Positions 32,328-42,946 of a stretch of 64,000 nt of DNA are shown here, in pieces (position 1 is the first letter of the stretch; the number at the start of each line of letters is the position of its first letter). The DNA comes from Symsagittifera roscoffensis (Eukaryota; Xenacoelomorpha; Acoela; Convolutidae). Both the position numbers and the translations under genes were made by a program. The notes below the pieces were generated by a model. It made no database searches, was not told the origin of the DNA, and saw only the letters and a program-made list of their open reading frames with translations. The DNA lies in assembly GCF_963678635.1 (NCBI RefSeq), contig NC_087064.1, forward strand, positions 17,105,802 through 17,169,801, in the 5' to 3' direction.

Positions 32328-34757
32328 AAAGACGAATCTGATGGCTGTATTGATACCTGGATAGAGGTAATGAAACTGCATTTCGAGGAAGAGGACTTGT
32401 CGGAAAGACAAGAATGCAGTGCGCCCACCAGTAACTTGGAAGGGACGGCCCTGAACTGTGTCATGGCCAAGAAGCAATATCAGCGTTACACAGCCGAGAA
32501 AATCTTCGAAAACTTGTTAAACCGTTTTGGATCAGGGGTGCAGGGGCACCAAGCAATGATGCTCTTCGAGAAACGGAGACAACGAGAAGATGAAACGATA
32601 GACAAAATTCTAGATGACTTGGAAATGCTGAGAAGACGCAGCCAACCGGATGAGTCGAACCGAAGGATGAACCTGGCAGTAGCCTCAAAATTCATCGATG
32701 GTGTGAAGAGTGATGAACTTCGAACAATGCTAGCAACGCATTACACACCACTATCAACCAATGCGCCAACACCAGAGGAATTGAGGCTCAAGTCAAAAGA
32801 ATATCTTTTGTTGAAACCTCCTTCGAGATCTGGATGTTATAAGAACAATTATGGAAATTTTAACAACGGTCCAGCAAACCAAGGGAACAACTGGTACAAA
32901 CCGAGGGATGATATGGACAAGAGACGCTCTTGTGCCAATTGCAGTTCAACGGACCATCATGTGTCAGCATGCCCAACTTTCAAACAAAGCATGAAAGCAA
33001 TAGGCTTTAGCCTCGAGGACGAAGATGCGTCAGAAGTTGACCATGAGAATTTCATGAGAGGAGTAATTGCAAAGTTCGGCCCGAGGTGTTTCTTTTGCAA
33101 CTTGGAAGGTCATTTTAAATCAGATTGTCCGCAATTCTGGGATGCAGTGGCAGACATCAAGCATCCAAGGCATGAGGAAGCTTTATCAGGAGTAAAAGCC
33201 AGCAAGGCTCGCCTGTTGAGTGAAGCGGAGGCGCGCAGAAAAGACAAACCGCAAGAGCTGGCGGCGAAGAAAATGCAAGCGGTAACTGAAGAGACACGTG
33301 AACGGGAACCAGTGACTGCGGCCGATGACTTCAAGATTGATTATAGGGCAGCCGCGGGGGATGCTCTAAATAGAGTGCAGCAGGAACTGGTGACGAAAGA
33401 GATCGAACAAAAAATGAAACTCGAACTGGAGAATGAGAAACTACAGGAGCAACTAAATATCTTCGAAGCAACGGAGGTAGAAGAGACTAAAGCACCAAGC
33501 AGTTTGAGCATGAAACTTAATGTGATCTCCGGTCAGTGGTTCGGCATGGTGCCACAAGGAAGTAAGATACAGTCGATAATCTCAGTGGCTGGACACCAGG
33601 TAATCAGAAATCTGAGTGAAGCATCCGAATTCACTTTGATGCATTTGGACACATATGCAGATTATCTGAGGCAGGTGGAGCCACGCACTGAGTCGAGAGC
33701 TGTGCGAGCACTACTAACAACGGGTGGCCCTCGCATAAAGAAACTTCATGGACGCTACCTGGAGGTCTATAGGCCGTATCAAGTGATGCTGAACGTGGAT
33801 GGAATCAGTATCTACACTAGGACTCATGTAACAACAGAAAGTGACCAGATAGGGCAGATCTATTTGGGTGAGGAGGAACTCAAAGTCCGCAGGATAGGCC
33901 ATGACGCCATGATGGAACAAGATGCAGTACATATTGGATACGAAGCAGATGTGACCGCACATTTGCTCGACACCAACGGAAAGAAAATCGGAATCACAGG
34001 GCTTCTGGACACAGGGGCGGTAGTGAGTGTGATGCCAATAAAAATTTGGGAAAGAATGGGCTTCACGAGGGAAGATCTGATTCCAACGAATCTCCGACTG
34101 GCCGCCGCCAATCGAGGAGCGATCTACGTAGCCGGAAGAACACCAATAACGGTTCTCCACATGGGAGGGCGGGATCTTTGGATGAGCTTCCTGGTGGTGG
34201 AGAATTTGGACGACGCCGACCAATTCATCTTGGGCAGAGATTTCGTCAGGAGTTTTGACGTGATGATTGACTTGAACAACAGTCTGATACGGATTAGAAA
34301 CCCGGACCGGAAGTATGTTAAGAAACCGATTAATAGGATAAAAACAGACGAAAATAAGGTACCAATTTTTTTAGATAGAAAAGTGAAACTACAGCCAGGA
34401 CAGGCTGTGGTGGCAATTTTTAGAATGAGAAATTTAAATTCGTTAAGAGATTGTAAACAGGTTTGTTTAGTACCGAATCCAAATAGTCAGAGTTCGGTGA
34501 TTTTAGGCCGGAGCTTCTCGGTAACCCGAAACGGACTGTGTGTCAGTGTGTTATTGAACACACTGGACACCACGGTTTCAATCCCGCGTGGAAAGAAGCT
34601 CGGTTACGCTTTGCCGATGAGGACCGACTATGAGGAGACACAAAACTTAAAGAAAAATAGTGTGAAAGACTGTCCTTATCATGCCAACAAAGATAAAATT
34701 TTAAAGAGGATTAATGAATTAAAATCTATTCTTAAATTGTTTTCAATGAAATCCTAA
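32328..34757 (+). pseudogene. gag-pro: Gag C-terminus fused in frame to protease (element B)
   Basis: The ORF from 32370 holds the capsid-like segment, both CCHC knuckles and, without any frame change, the protease (LLDTGAVVSVMP and ILGRDF). This shows the original design was a continuous gag-pro-pol frame rather than a frameshift between gag and pol. The joining segment DDFKIDYRAAAGDALNRV is the part lost in A. The TAA at 34755-34757 is a single-base change from GAA in A. Confidence 0.8.
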
Positions 34758-36533
34758 ACGGACGACGGCTTATCGAGCTGCTCGAATTTTCCGGAACGCC
34801 CCTCGCCATATGAACTAGAATCTGACAAACCGGTTTTGCCAGAGATAGAACATTTAAAAGGGAAAATAGGTGAGGGAGATCTCGAAAAATTGCGGGACCT
34901 CTTGAATCGGAACGCAGATGTATTTTCAAAACATAAGGCGGATATCGGTTGCTGTAATTTCGTCGAACACGAAATCGAACTTGAAGAGGGCACCGTTCCC
35001 CATAGTGAAGGCGCAAGACGAATGACGCCACACAAGTCGGAAGCGTGCCGAGCGGAAATAGAAATGTTGCTTGAATACGACATGATAGAGCCCTCTAAAT
35101 CGCCATGGGTTTGCGGTGTAGTAATGGCGAAAAAGAAAGGGGGCAGCTTAGGTTTTGTTGCGACTTTCGTTACTTGAACGCGGTAACGATAAAAGATGCG
35201 TACCTGATACCGCGAATAGACGAGAGCCTCTCTAAGCTTGGTGATGCCAAGTTCTTCACCACATTGGACTTGGGTTCTGCCTTCTGGCAGGTCCCTCTGC
35301 GGAAGAAGGACAGAGAGAAAACCGGATTCGCGTGCGAATTAGGGTTGTACCAGTGGAAAAGGATGCCCTTCGGCTTGTGCAACGTAACGGCCACTTTTCA
35401 AAGACTGATGGCTCAGGCTTTGACCAGAGTGACAAAGAAGTACGGGAACCTTGTGATGTGTTACGTGGACGACGTGGTCATAGCGAGACCAACCCTGGAA
35501 GACCATATTGATCGGCTCGATGAGGTCTTTGGATGCATGAAAAGAGCAGGCTTGAAGTGCAAACCATCGAAATGTGAAATCCTTAGGTATTCAATCAAGT
35601 ACCTGGGAAGAATGGTGGATAGGCATGGTGTGAGGCCAGACCCGGAAGCAGTAGAAGCAGTGTTGACATGGAAGGCTCCCAGAACGGACACACAGCTCCT
35701 AAGCTTCCTAGGGTTTGCCAACTACTACCGGGAGTTCATAAAAGGATATGCGGACAAGGTGTATCCAATGCAGAAGCTGATGCGCAACAAAGGGAAAAAG
35801 TTCGAATGGAGCGATGAAGCACAAGTTGCCTTCGAGAACATAAAGCGGGAACTGTGCGAAGCGCCAGTGCTAGGGATGCCTACAGAAAAGGGCATGTATG
35901 TTCTTGACACAGATGCATCAGTAGTAGCCATCTCAGGAATATTGCATCAGGAGCAAGAATGGAATGGAAGAACGGTTCTCCGTCCCATTGCATACGGCAG
36001 CAAGGTCTTGAGGGACACTGAGATGAAATATGGTTCACCAAAAGCAGAAATGTTTGCAGTAGTCACATTTGTGGAAAAATACCGCGCATACTTGGGGAGC
36101 GCTCGGTTTAAGTTACGCGTAGACAACAGAGCGTTATCCTGGTTGAAGACCTACTCGATGGATCAGAGTTATATTGGTAGATGGATAGTTAGATTGGATG
36201 GCTACCATATGATAATCGAACACAGGATGCGTGATAAACACCAGAATGCTGATAGCCTCAGCAAGAAAACTGAGTTCTATGAACTATGAAAGATTGGAGC
36301 AGAAGCAAGCCAATCAGGCAGAAATAAAGGAAGGATTTTCGTTTTTGGACAAAGAAACGTATGAAGCGCTTCCCTTAACGAGATGGTTGGATAAGTCTGG
36401 ACATCCAATTCCAGGGCATCCTGAGTTACCTGTAGAGAAAGCAGCCGAGATAAGGATCCTATCCAAGGAAGACCAGGTCCCCATGGATCTGTTGCTGCGC
36501 TCAAACCTGGTCCATCAAGACTCTCTCGCATGA
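34758..36533 (+). pseudogene. pol: Reverse transcriptase and RNase H of element B
   Basis: Same motifs as A, including YVDD and DTDAS. Loss of one G from a G-run near 35143 shifts the frame between the N-terminal part (34836-35177) and the main part (35105-36289). An insertion near 36285 and a one-base loss near 36520 shift it twice more. Confidence 0.85.
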
Positions 36534-38838
36534 ACATAAACAGCCTCTCATTATTGGATAAAACGGTGCAGAAAACACACCGCAAGTGATTCGGATGCTG
36601 GGTGGATTGTTAGAGAGAGAAGTGACCAGAGATGACCCCGAGTGGGCAGCAGCTATGGCATCACTGACAGTCAGTGAGAAGGTAAAGATCATTCCGTCAA
36701 GACGACAACACAAAGAAAACGAGAGGGACTGTAGGACAACAGTTCAGCAACTAGTATCCTCAATACCACACGAGGTTTTAACCAGTACTTCTTACGGACG
36801 GAAAGAACAGGGGAGCAGTACGCGAAGGAAAACCGTTACTTTTATGGACCAGGATAAAGAAGGTGAGAAGGCAGAACAAAACCTGCTGCAAGATTGTTTG
36901 TCCGGGGAGACGAATGATGAGAAGAGCCAGCGAGTACAAGATCAACACACGGGACAAGAAAGTTGGTCCGGGGAGTCTGTGATAGATGAAAAAGTTCCAG
37001 ATGAGAAACAGGACCTGGGGAACAAGGTTTTGTCCGGGGAGTTCAGATGGATGCGAAGAAGGCACAGACATGATCTGGAGGAGCGTGCAGACTCCATCAT
37101 GACCTCTTCAACAGATGACAATTCCCGAAACTCAGGAATTGACACCTATTCAGACAGGAACTCGAGCTCGGGATCAGAACTGTCCGAACTAGCGATCCAC
37201 ACACTACTAGTGGAAACTCGTGCAAGGGATCTGGACAGAGAGGTGTACCAGGATCCTGACAGTGATCGCTACCTTATACCAAGTGAAAGAGTCTTTGACA
37301 ACGCAGCGGATGATTTGGAGACAATAGCGGTATCGAAACGTTCGATAAGTCTGTTGCCACAAAAAGAGGTAGTCAGGACTGATCTCCAGCCGTTCAAGCA
37401 AGAAACTCAGCCGCTGGCGAAAATTTGGTGCGTTCAGATTGAAGAGGACACACACCAGCCCAATGAGCTGAATAGTCAAATGAGGGTCATGAAGACGTAC
37501 TTGAAGGCGAGATACAGACTCTCGGATCTTCTAAGAGCGCAGAGAAATGATCGCATGACAAGCAACCTGAAAAGGTGGATCGAGAATGGTTCTCCGGATA
37601 AAGGGGACCTCGAGGAAGACCGTTATCGTATCCTGAGACAGTACTTCATGCAGAAGGAAGGGAGGTTATCTTTGAACAAGGACGGGATTGTGGCTTGCAA
37701 AAGAAGAGAAGAAGACAGGGTCCTATACAAGTATAACGCGATAGTGTTGCCGCAACTCTATCAGACAGAACAATTATTCAGGTCACATGATCAGATGGGC
37801 CATCAGGGGATCGATAAAGTATATCAGAGGATCCTGAAGCGCTTCGAGTGGCCTGGAATGAAAAAGGCAAGCGAGAAGTGGGTAACAGCATGTCTGTCAT
37901 GCCAACAAGTCAAGGATCCAAGGAAGTTGCGATTTCCTTTACAATCGATCGAGTCGTCTGAATTCAACGAGGTGGTGCAGATAGATCACCAAAAGATACG
38001 CATGACAGACAGTGGTTATAATCAGGTGTTGGTCATGATAGATCATTTCACGAAGTATGCAGAGGCCGTGCCCTGAATAACTGCCTCGGCGGAAGAGACA
38101 TACGACCACCTGATCAATACGTGGATAGCGAGGCATGGTTGTCCGATGACGTTTCAATCGGATAATGGAACAGCTTTCGTAGGAGAGCTTACGAAAGAGC
38201 TTATGAGACGCTCACAGGTTGCTCAGGCTCACTCCACGACATACCACCCCCAGACGAATGGCTTAGTGGAAAGACAGAATAGGACGTTAGTGTCGATGCT
38301 GAGAGTATATTGTTCCAGGTACATGACCGATTGGGACAGATACCTTCCACAGGTGATGGGAGCCTATAATAGCACGCAACACTCCACCACTGGAGTCAGT
38401 CCACACATGATGCTGACGGGACACGAGAAGTCTTTACCCTTGACATTCTTCTACCCAGAGTATGAGGGAAAGAAAACGTCTCCACAGGTCTACGTGAGGG
38501 ATGTGATCAGATGTCAACAGGAGTTGAACGATTGATGTAGACGAAATACTCAGCAAGCACAGGCAAGGCAGAGGAAAAAACTCGAGAAGAAAGCAGCTGG
38601 TGCAAAAGCTTACAAGGTGGGAGATTACGTATGGGTATTTCAGAACGTTATACCACCGAAAGGAACGAAAAAGCTCCTAAAAAAGTGGAGGGGACCCTTC
38701 ATGATTACGGAAGTGCATCAGGAGGGACACTTTTACAGACTGAGTACTGGCCGAGCCGCTCATTACGAAAACATTAAGCCACGCAATCCATCGACAGAAA
38801 ACTGGTGTATACCTACAGACATGGAAGAAGGGGATTAA
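36534..38838 (+). pseudogene. pol: Pol linker and integrase of element B
   Basis: Acidic linker, again with TCCGGGGAG at exact 66-base spacing (36901, 36967, 37033). The HHCC finger and DDE core follow, then the GPF module. In-frame stops at 38074, 38533 and 38836 each differ from A by one to three bases. Together with the next frame this shows one continuous ancestral reading frame. Confidence 0.8.
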
Positions 38839-38841
38839 CTA

Positions 38842-40227
38842 ATGATGGATCCTGCTTGTGAGGTCAACGAGAAGGGCACCAGGGAGAAGAACGATGGAAA
38901 CGAAGTCGCGGTGGAAGGAACGAATGCACCGCTGGACCTGGATCCAAACGAGGGGATCGAAGAGGACGATGAAACCTTACCCTACGCAGAGGAGGATTGG
39001 CAGGATCCCGAACAGATGGAGGTTCCCAAAAATTTGGAACCGGATCTTCCGTTCACGATGCAGACTCGTCAGAGTGACGGGACAAGACCAAGAAAGAAAT
39101 ATAACCCTTACGGTGACGACTTTGTAGTGGATAGGATGGATCTGAAGAAGATAGTGGAAGAAGTAGTGGGTCTAGAAGAAATAACTGTGTCACAAGACAT
39201 TGACATAGTCGATGATCACGACGATGAGTGGGTCGACGACCGGTCGAAACCCGAGGTAGAATTTGACGACGAGCAACAGCAGTCATATGAACAAGACTTG
39301 ACGAACCTGTGTGTCTTAGAATGGCTAAACGAAATGACGTCGGACCCGGAGGAGACCAGTGTCACGATTCAAGAAGTAGATCGTGAAAGCATAAAATACA
39401 TGAAAACCGAACGAGATGATCCTTCCTGGGCTGCCCAGGAAGGGCGATTATTCATTCCGGCTTCCAATCTCGATTTGATACCCGGTATGCGATCGACGGG
39501 AACGTCGATGGATATTTTTGTCTGTGGAGTGGGGGTAGGACTTACTCAGACTGAAAACTTGATTATAAAAAAATTAAGAATAACAAGAGAGACAGGAGAC
39601 TTAGAAGCAGAAACAGGCGAAGAACCTAAGAAACCTGACATAGGGAGGGTAGTTGAGTCATATTTTAACTTAACAAATGAATATTCAAGTAACATAATAC
39701 TAACAGACAGTGATTTTATACTCACAAATAGAACATGTGCGATAGCAATCACAGCAGACATGAGTTTTAGGACAGCGTTAGTGGCAGATTTTAAGAGAGA
39801 ATATAAAAACATAGAGTTCCTATGGAAGCAAAGACCAGGGATAGGGGGCGTAGCTGCCTTACCTCCGGCGGCGTCACAGATACCGGGAAATTACCTATGC
39901 TTCTTGGTAACGAGGGCGACGGAGAAGCAGCACGTGGACCCAGAGAACCTAGTCTTGTCCTTGACGAGGTTGAGGGACTTCCTCGTGGAAATGGACATGA
40001 CGGAGCTTTCGCTTCCAGTGTACGACCCGAACAGAGGACGACTGCACCCTCGAGAACTGTACGCGCTGGTACACGTGATATTCTCTGATACTAATATACA
40101 AGTATATTTACATAAGTATAGGCTGAGTGACGGGCATGAGGGTGTTAGGCTAAAGACTAAGTTGTATGTAATGCGTGATATGTGTGTTTTGTTATGTTAT
40201 GTGTTATGTTATAAAGTTCTTGGGTAA
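38842..40227 (+). CDS. pol: Pol C-terminal extension with TARG1-like macrodomain (element B)
   Basis: Acidic linker followed by the macrodomain-like segment at residues about 285-425, nearly identical in layout to A. ADMSFRTALVADFKREY, the ENLVLSLTRLRDF helix and VIFSDTNIQVYLH are all present. The frame runs about 35 residues past the point where the C copies stop. Preservation of this part, while flanking sequence has stops, is partly chance but agrees with A and C. Confidence 0.7.
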   Translation: MMDPACEVNEKGTREKNDGNEVAVEGTNAPLDLDPNEGIEEDDETLPYAEEDWQDPEQMEVPKNLEPDLPFTMQTRQSDGTRPRKKYNPYGDDFVVDRMDLKKIVEEVVGLEEITVSQDIDIVDDHDDEWVDDRSKPEVEFDDEQQQSYEQDLTNLCVLEWLNEMTSDPEETSVTIQEVDRESIKYMKTERDDPSWAAQEGRLFIPASNLDLIPGMRSTGTSMDIFVCGVGVGLTQTENLIIKKLRITRETGDLEAETGEEPKKPDIGRVVESYFNLTNEYSSNIILTDSDFILTNRTCAIAITADMSFRTALVADFKREYKNIEFLWKQRPGIGGVAALPPAASQIPGNYLCFLVTRATEKQHVDPENLVLSLTRLRDFLVEMDMTELSLPVYDPNRGRLHPRELYALVHVIFSDTNIQVYLHKYRLSDGHEGVRLKTKLYVMRDMCVLLCYVLCYKVLG

Positions 40228-40535
40228 GAAGGAGTTAGTGACCATGAACAACTGAATGACGATCTTAGGAATAGATCCAAAGTTTGGACTGTCCAATCTT
40301 AGGCCGAATTCCAAAAATTTAGAGACCGATTGATTTTAATAAATTTTAGGATAAAAATGTTTTTAACTGACTTAACTGACTGTTTTTAAGTAAATTTTAA
40401 CGAGAAATTAAGGTGAAACTGACAAGTGTGATATTCGTGACTTCTTTTCTAGATCCTGATTGATCATTTGATTGCTCACTTGAGTCAACAAATGTAATCA
40501 AATCAAATCAAATCAAATCGAATCTGAAGAACAGT
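40228..40535 (+). other. Interval between pol and ORF2a in element B
   Basis: Non-coding; ends in an (ATCAA)n microsatellite at about 40497-40520. Confidence 0.5.
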
Positions 40536-41136
40536 AAGGATAATTTCAATTTGGATGAATTGATGGACCTGGCAGAGGCATATGTATGACCGATGATAGA
40601 TGCGATCTATCGTCGGCTAATGGATCGAGACTTCGCTCTGGAGGACTCAGAGGTAGTCATGTTGATGACCGCCCTGATCAGCATCTTGGGGCATGACAGC
40701 ATATGGAGAGAGGGGAGTACTAGACCGCCCGAACATGAGAGTGATGAGGTGGAGAAACGGGGCTCTCTCAGGGAGTGACTTGGCGAATGAGCCTGGATTG
40801 GGAAGTTCTAGGACTTACCAACCAGGTGAAATGCCTATGCCCTCCAAGCCCAAACCTGGGCTGACGAGATTGCATCAGGAGATGAACAGCGAGGCTACCT
40901 CGTCTGGCTCACCACTGAGAGCAGCTGTGCCACCAAAGAGGGCGAAAGTAGAACAGAAGCTTCAGACGAACCAAACCATGCAAGATCTGGATGGGATAAA
41001 GGACGAACTGGAAAGAAACAAAAGGGAGCTGGACGAGGTGACTAAGACCATGCTCATTGCGGAGGACGACAGAGACATGTGGAAGAGATTGTTCGAAGAC
41101 TGTAACAAAAAGCACAGGGTGAAGAAATTGAGCGCT
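40536..41136 (+). pseudogene. ORF2a of element B (coiled-coil part)
   Basis: The start ATG of A is AAG here (40536), a glycine codon is TGA near 40587, and about 38 bases are missing near 40695. The later part (40693-41139) is open: a Pro/Ser-rich stretch, then a likely coiled coil (IKDELERNKRELDEVTKTML). Read one frame over, the end continues as EIERLRQDYKEQ into ORF2b, so one indel probably separates what was a single ORF2a-2b gene. Confidence 0.6.
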
Positions 41137-42923
41137 TGAGGCAAGACTACAAGGAGCAATCGAAACGGAGGGCGTTGACAACGGCCGTGGAAAAGGTGAT
41201 ACCTGCAAGGAGTGTTCCTCGTGGGCAGTCCCCGATGGAGCTCTTGACGCCTCGAGAAATGAGTCAGACAACGGAGACACGGCTCCCGACAGCAACAGAT
41301 CGAGTGACAATCCCGGACCCTATTGACACCTTGGGTGACCCCGTCGTGGAACAAACGGTGAGGAAGCTGATAGAGACAGCTGGACGACTGGTCGCCAACA
41401 AGAATGCGCCAGGTTCCGGGGTGACTGCACCCTATGGAACGATCGACGACACGGGCAGAGTACGACTCTCCCAGACCGTGATCAGACAGGGAATAAGCGA
41501 CGTGACGCCACTAATGGGGAGCTCTAAGGCCCCACAGAGAAGAATACAGAAGATGCCAGCGAAGAAAGTGTCACGTGTGATAAATGTACAAAAGAAAAAT
41601 CAATTGAGATATAACTTCACGGGAGTTCCGGAGACAGATCCGAGAGCTTGCTTCAATCGAGCGACTTGGAACTCGGCAGTAAACCTGCAACAACCGCCAC
41701 TGGGGAAATCACATCTGATACTGGCAGACAGCGTGGTCAGAGTACTATCGAATTTGAGGACCTCTTGGGTCACCACGGTGATGGCCTTCGGAGGCGCGAC
41801 GATAGCCCAGTTATATCGAATGGTGGAACTAATGAATCCAGGGAGGATCCCCAATGTGATGATCCTGGTTGGAACGAATGACATCTCTAGAGGTTTGGAT
41901 GAGCAGGAAGCACTATGGGAATCAATGAGGGTGTGCTTGCTTACTACTCTCTGGCAAAAATTCAATTGCGCGGTACTGACCATTTGCACTGTGCCAATGA
42001 ACACAAGGAGCTTGACAGCAGCAGGGAGAAGGCACAACGAAGGAGTCGTCAGGTGGAATAACATCTTGAGGAATCTCGCATGTCGGAATGCCGGAAGAAT
42101 GATCCTCAGACTGACCACGGACGGCATCCACTTCGATAGTATAGAAGGACAGGCTTGGTTGAATCGAGTCTTCCAAGAGCGGTTGGATGAGTTAGAAGCA
42201 GAACTCTTTGACACAGGAGTGCTGAAGGAGGAAGGAACATCGAATGACACGGTGATTACCACCTTTGTGCCTCCTAGCCTAGAAACACGCTTGGGGACGG
42301 TCCCGGCCGTCACGAACTACAGACAACAGAGCTCCAGCGAACCAGGTCAAAGGACGGACGTTCAGAATCGATTGGGAGAAGCGCCGGTGAGGAGGACCAT
42401 TCATCCTAGGAGAAGAATAGGGCCAGTCAACCCAATGGAAGAGGAAACTGGCACGTCCAGATCAGACACGAGATCGAAGAAGACAAGTACCAGTCGAGAG
42501 GAGAGACGCCCAGATAGAGGCTCATTGATGTGGTCAAGACCCATACCATCTCCCTGGCATGTGTACAAGGACGAACTAATGAAGCTGGATCTCCAGAGGG
42601 TGAGCTTCATCGAGGATGCCAGGAGGATGCTGAATGGAGCGAGGCTATCCGTCAGTAGACTGTACTCGATAACAGGCGTAGACTGGTTAATAGCCGCTGG
42701 CATAAATTTCAGCTCCACGACGGCCTTGAGATTTGCTGACCTTGAGGGACTGCCCTCTAATAACACGATGGGACCAGTGAACGCAAGACCATTGCAGGAC
42801 ATGAGTTTGAATCATGATGAAGGGGATCGAGAAGAGAGACCTGGAAGATTTCTCGTAACAAGGGCGCTGATCGGACAACATGTGAAGATGTTCAAGCAGT
42901 TGAGCTCACCCCAGGTCATGTGA
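41136..42923 (+). CDS. ORF2b of element B: SGNH/GDSL-type hydrolase domain protein, 595 aa
   Basis: Likely esterase or acyl hydrolase. The SGNH blocks are in order: block I with nucleophile serine in LILADSVV (residue about 198), block II glycine in MAFGGATIAQL (about 217), block III GTND at about 246-249 (Asn), and block V DGIHF at about 329-333 (catalytic Asp and His). The total spacing fits the family. The domain is flanked by an N-terminal Pro/Arg-rich region and a C-terminal region rich in S, R and E. Block III (GTNE), the TCTVP strand and DGIHF recur in element C. Esterase domains are known in ORF1 of some LINE elements, but I know of none here in the pol-downstream part of an LTR element. 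Substrate unknown. Confidence 0.75.
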   Translation: MRQDYKEQSKRRALTTAVEKVIPARSVPRGQSPMELLTPREMSQTTETRLPTATDRVTIPDPIDTLGDPVVEQTVRKLIETAGRLVANKNAPGSGVTAPYGTIDDTGRVRLSQTVIRQGISDVTPLMGSSKAPQRRIQKMPAKKVSRVINVQKKNQLRYNFTGVPETDPRACFNRATWNSAVNLQQPPLGKSHLILADSVVRVLSNLRTSWVTTVMAFGGATIAQLYRMVELMNPGRIPNVMILVGTNDISRGLDEQEALWESMRVCLLTTLWQKFNCAVLTICTVPMNTRSLTAAGRRHNEGVVRWNNILRNLACRNAGRMILRLTTDGIHFDSIEGQAWLNRVFQERLDELEAELFDTGVLKEEGTSNDTVITTFVPPSLETRLGTVPAVTNYRQQSSSEPGQRTDVQNRLGEAPVRRTIHPRRRIGPVNPMEEETGTSRSDTRSKKTSTSREERRPDRGSLMWSRPIPSPWHVYKDELMKLDLQRVSFIEDARRMLNGARLSVSRLYSITGVDWLIAAGINFSSTTALRFADLEGLPSNNTMGPVNARPLQDMSLNHDEGDREERPGRFLVTRALIGQHVKMFKQLSSPQVM

Positions 42924-42946
42924 AAGATTGAATATACCCGAAACAA

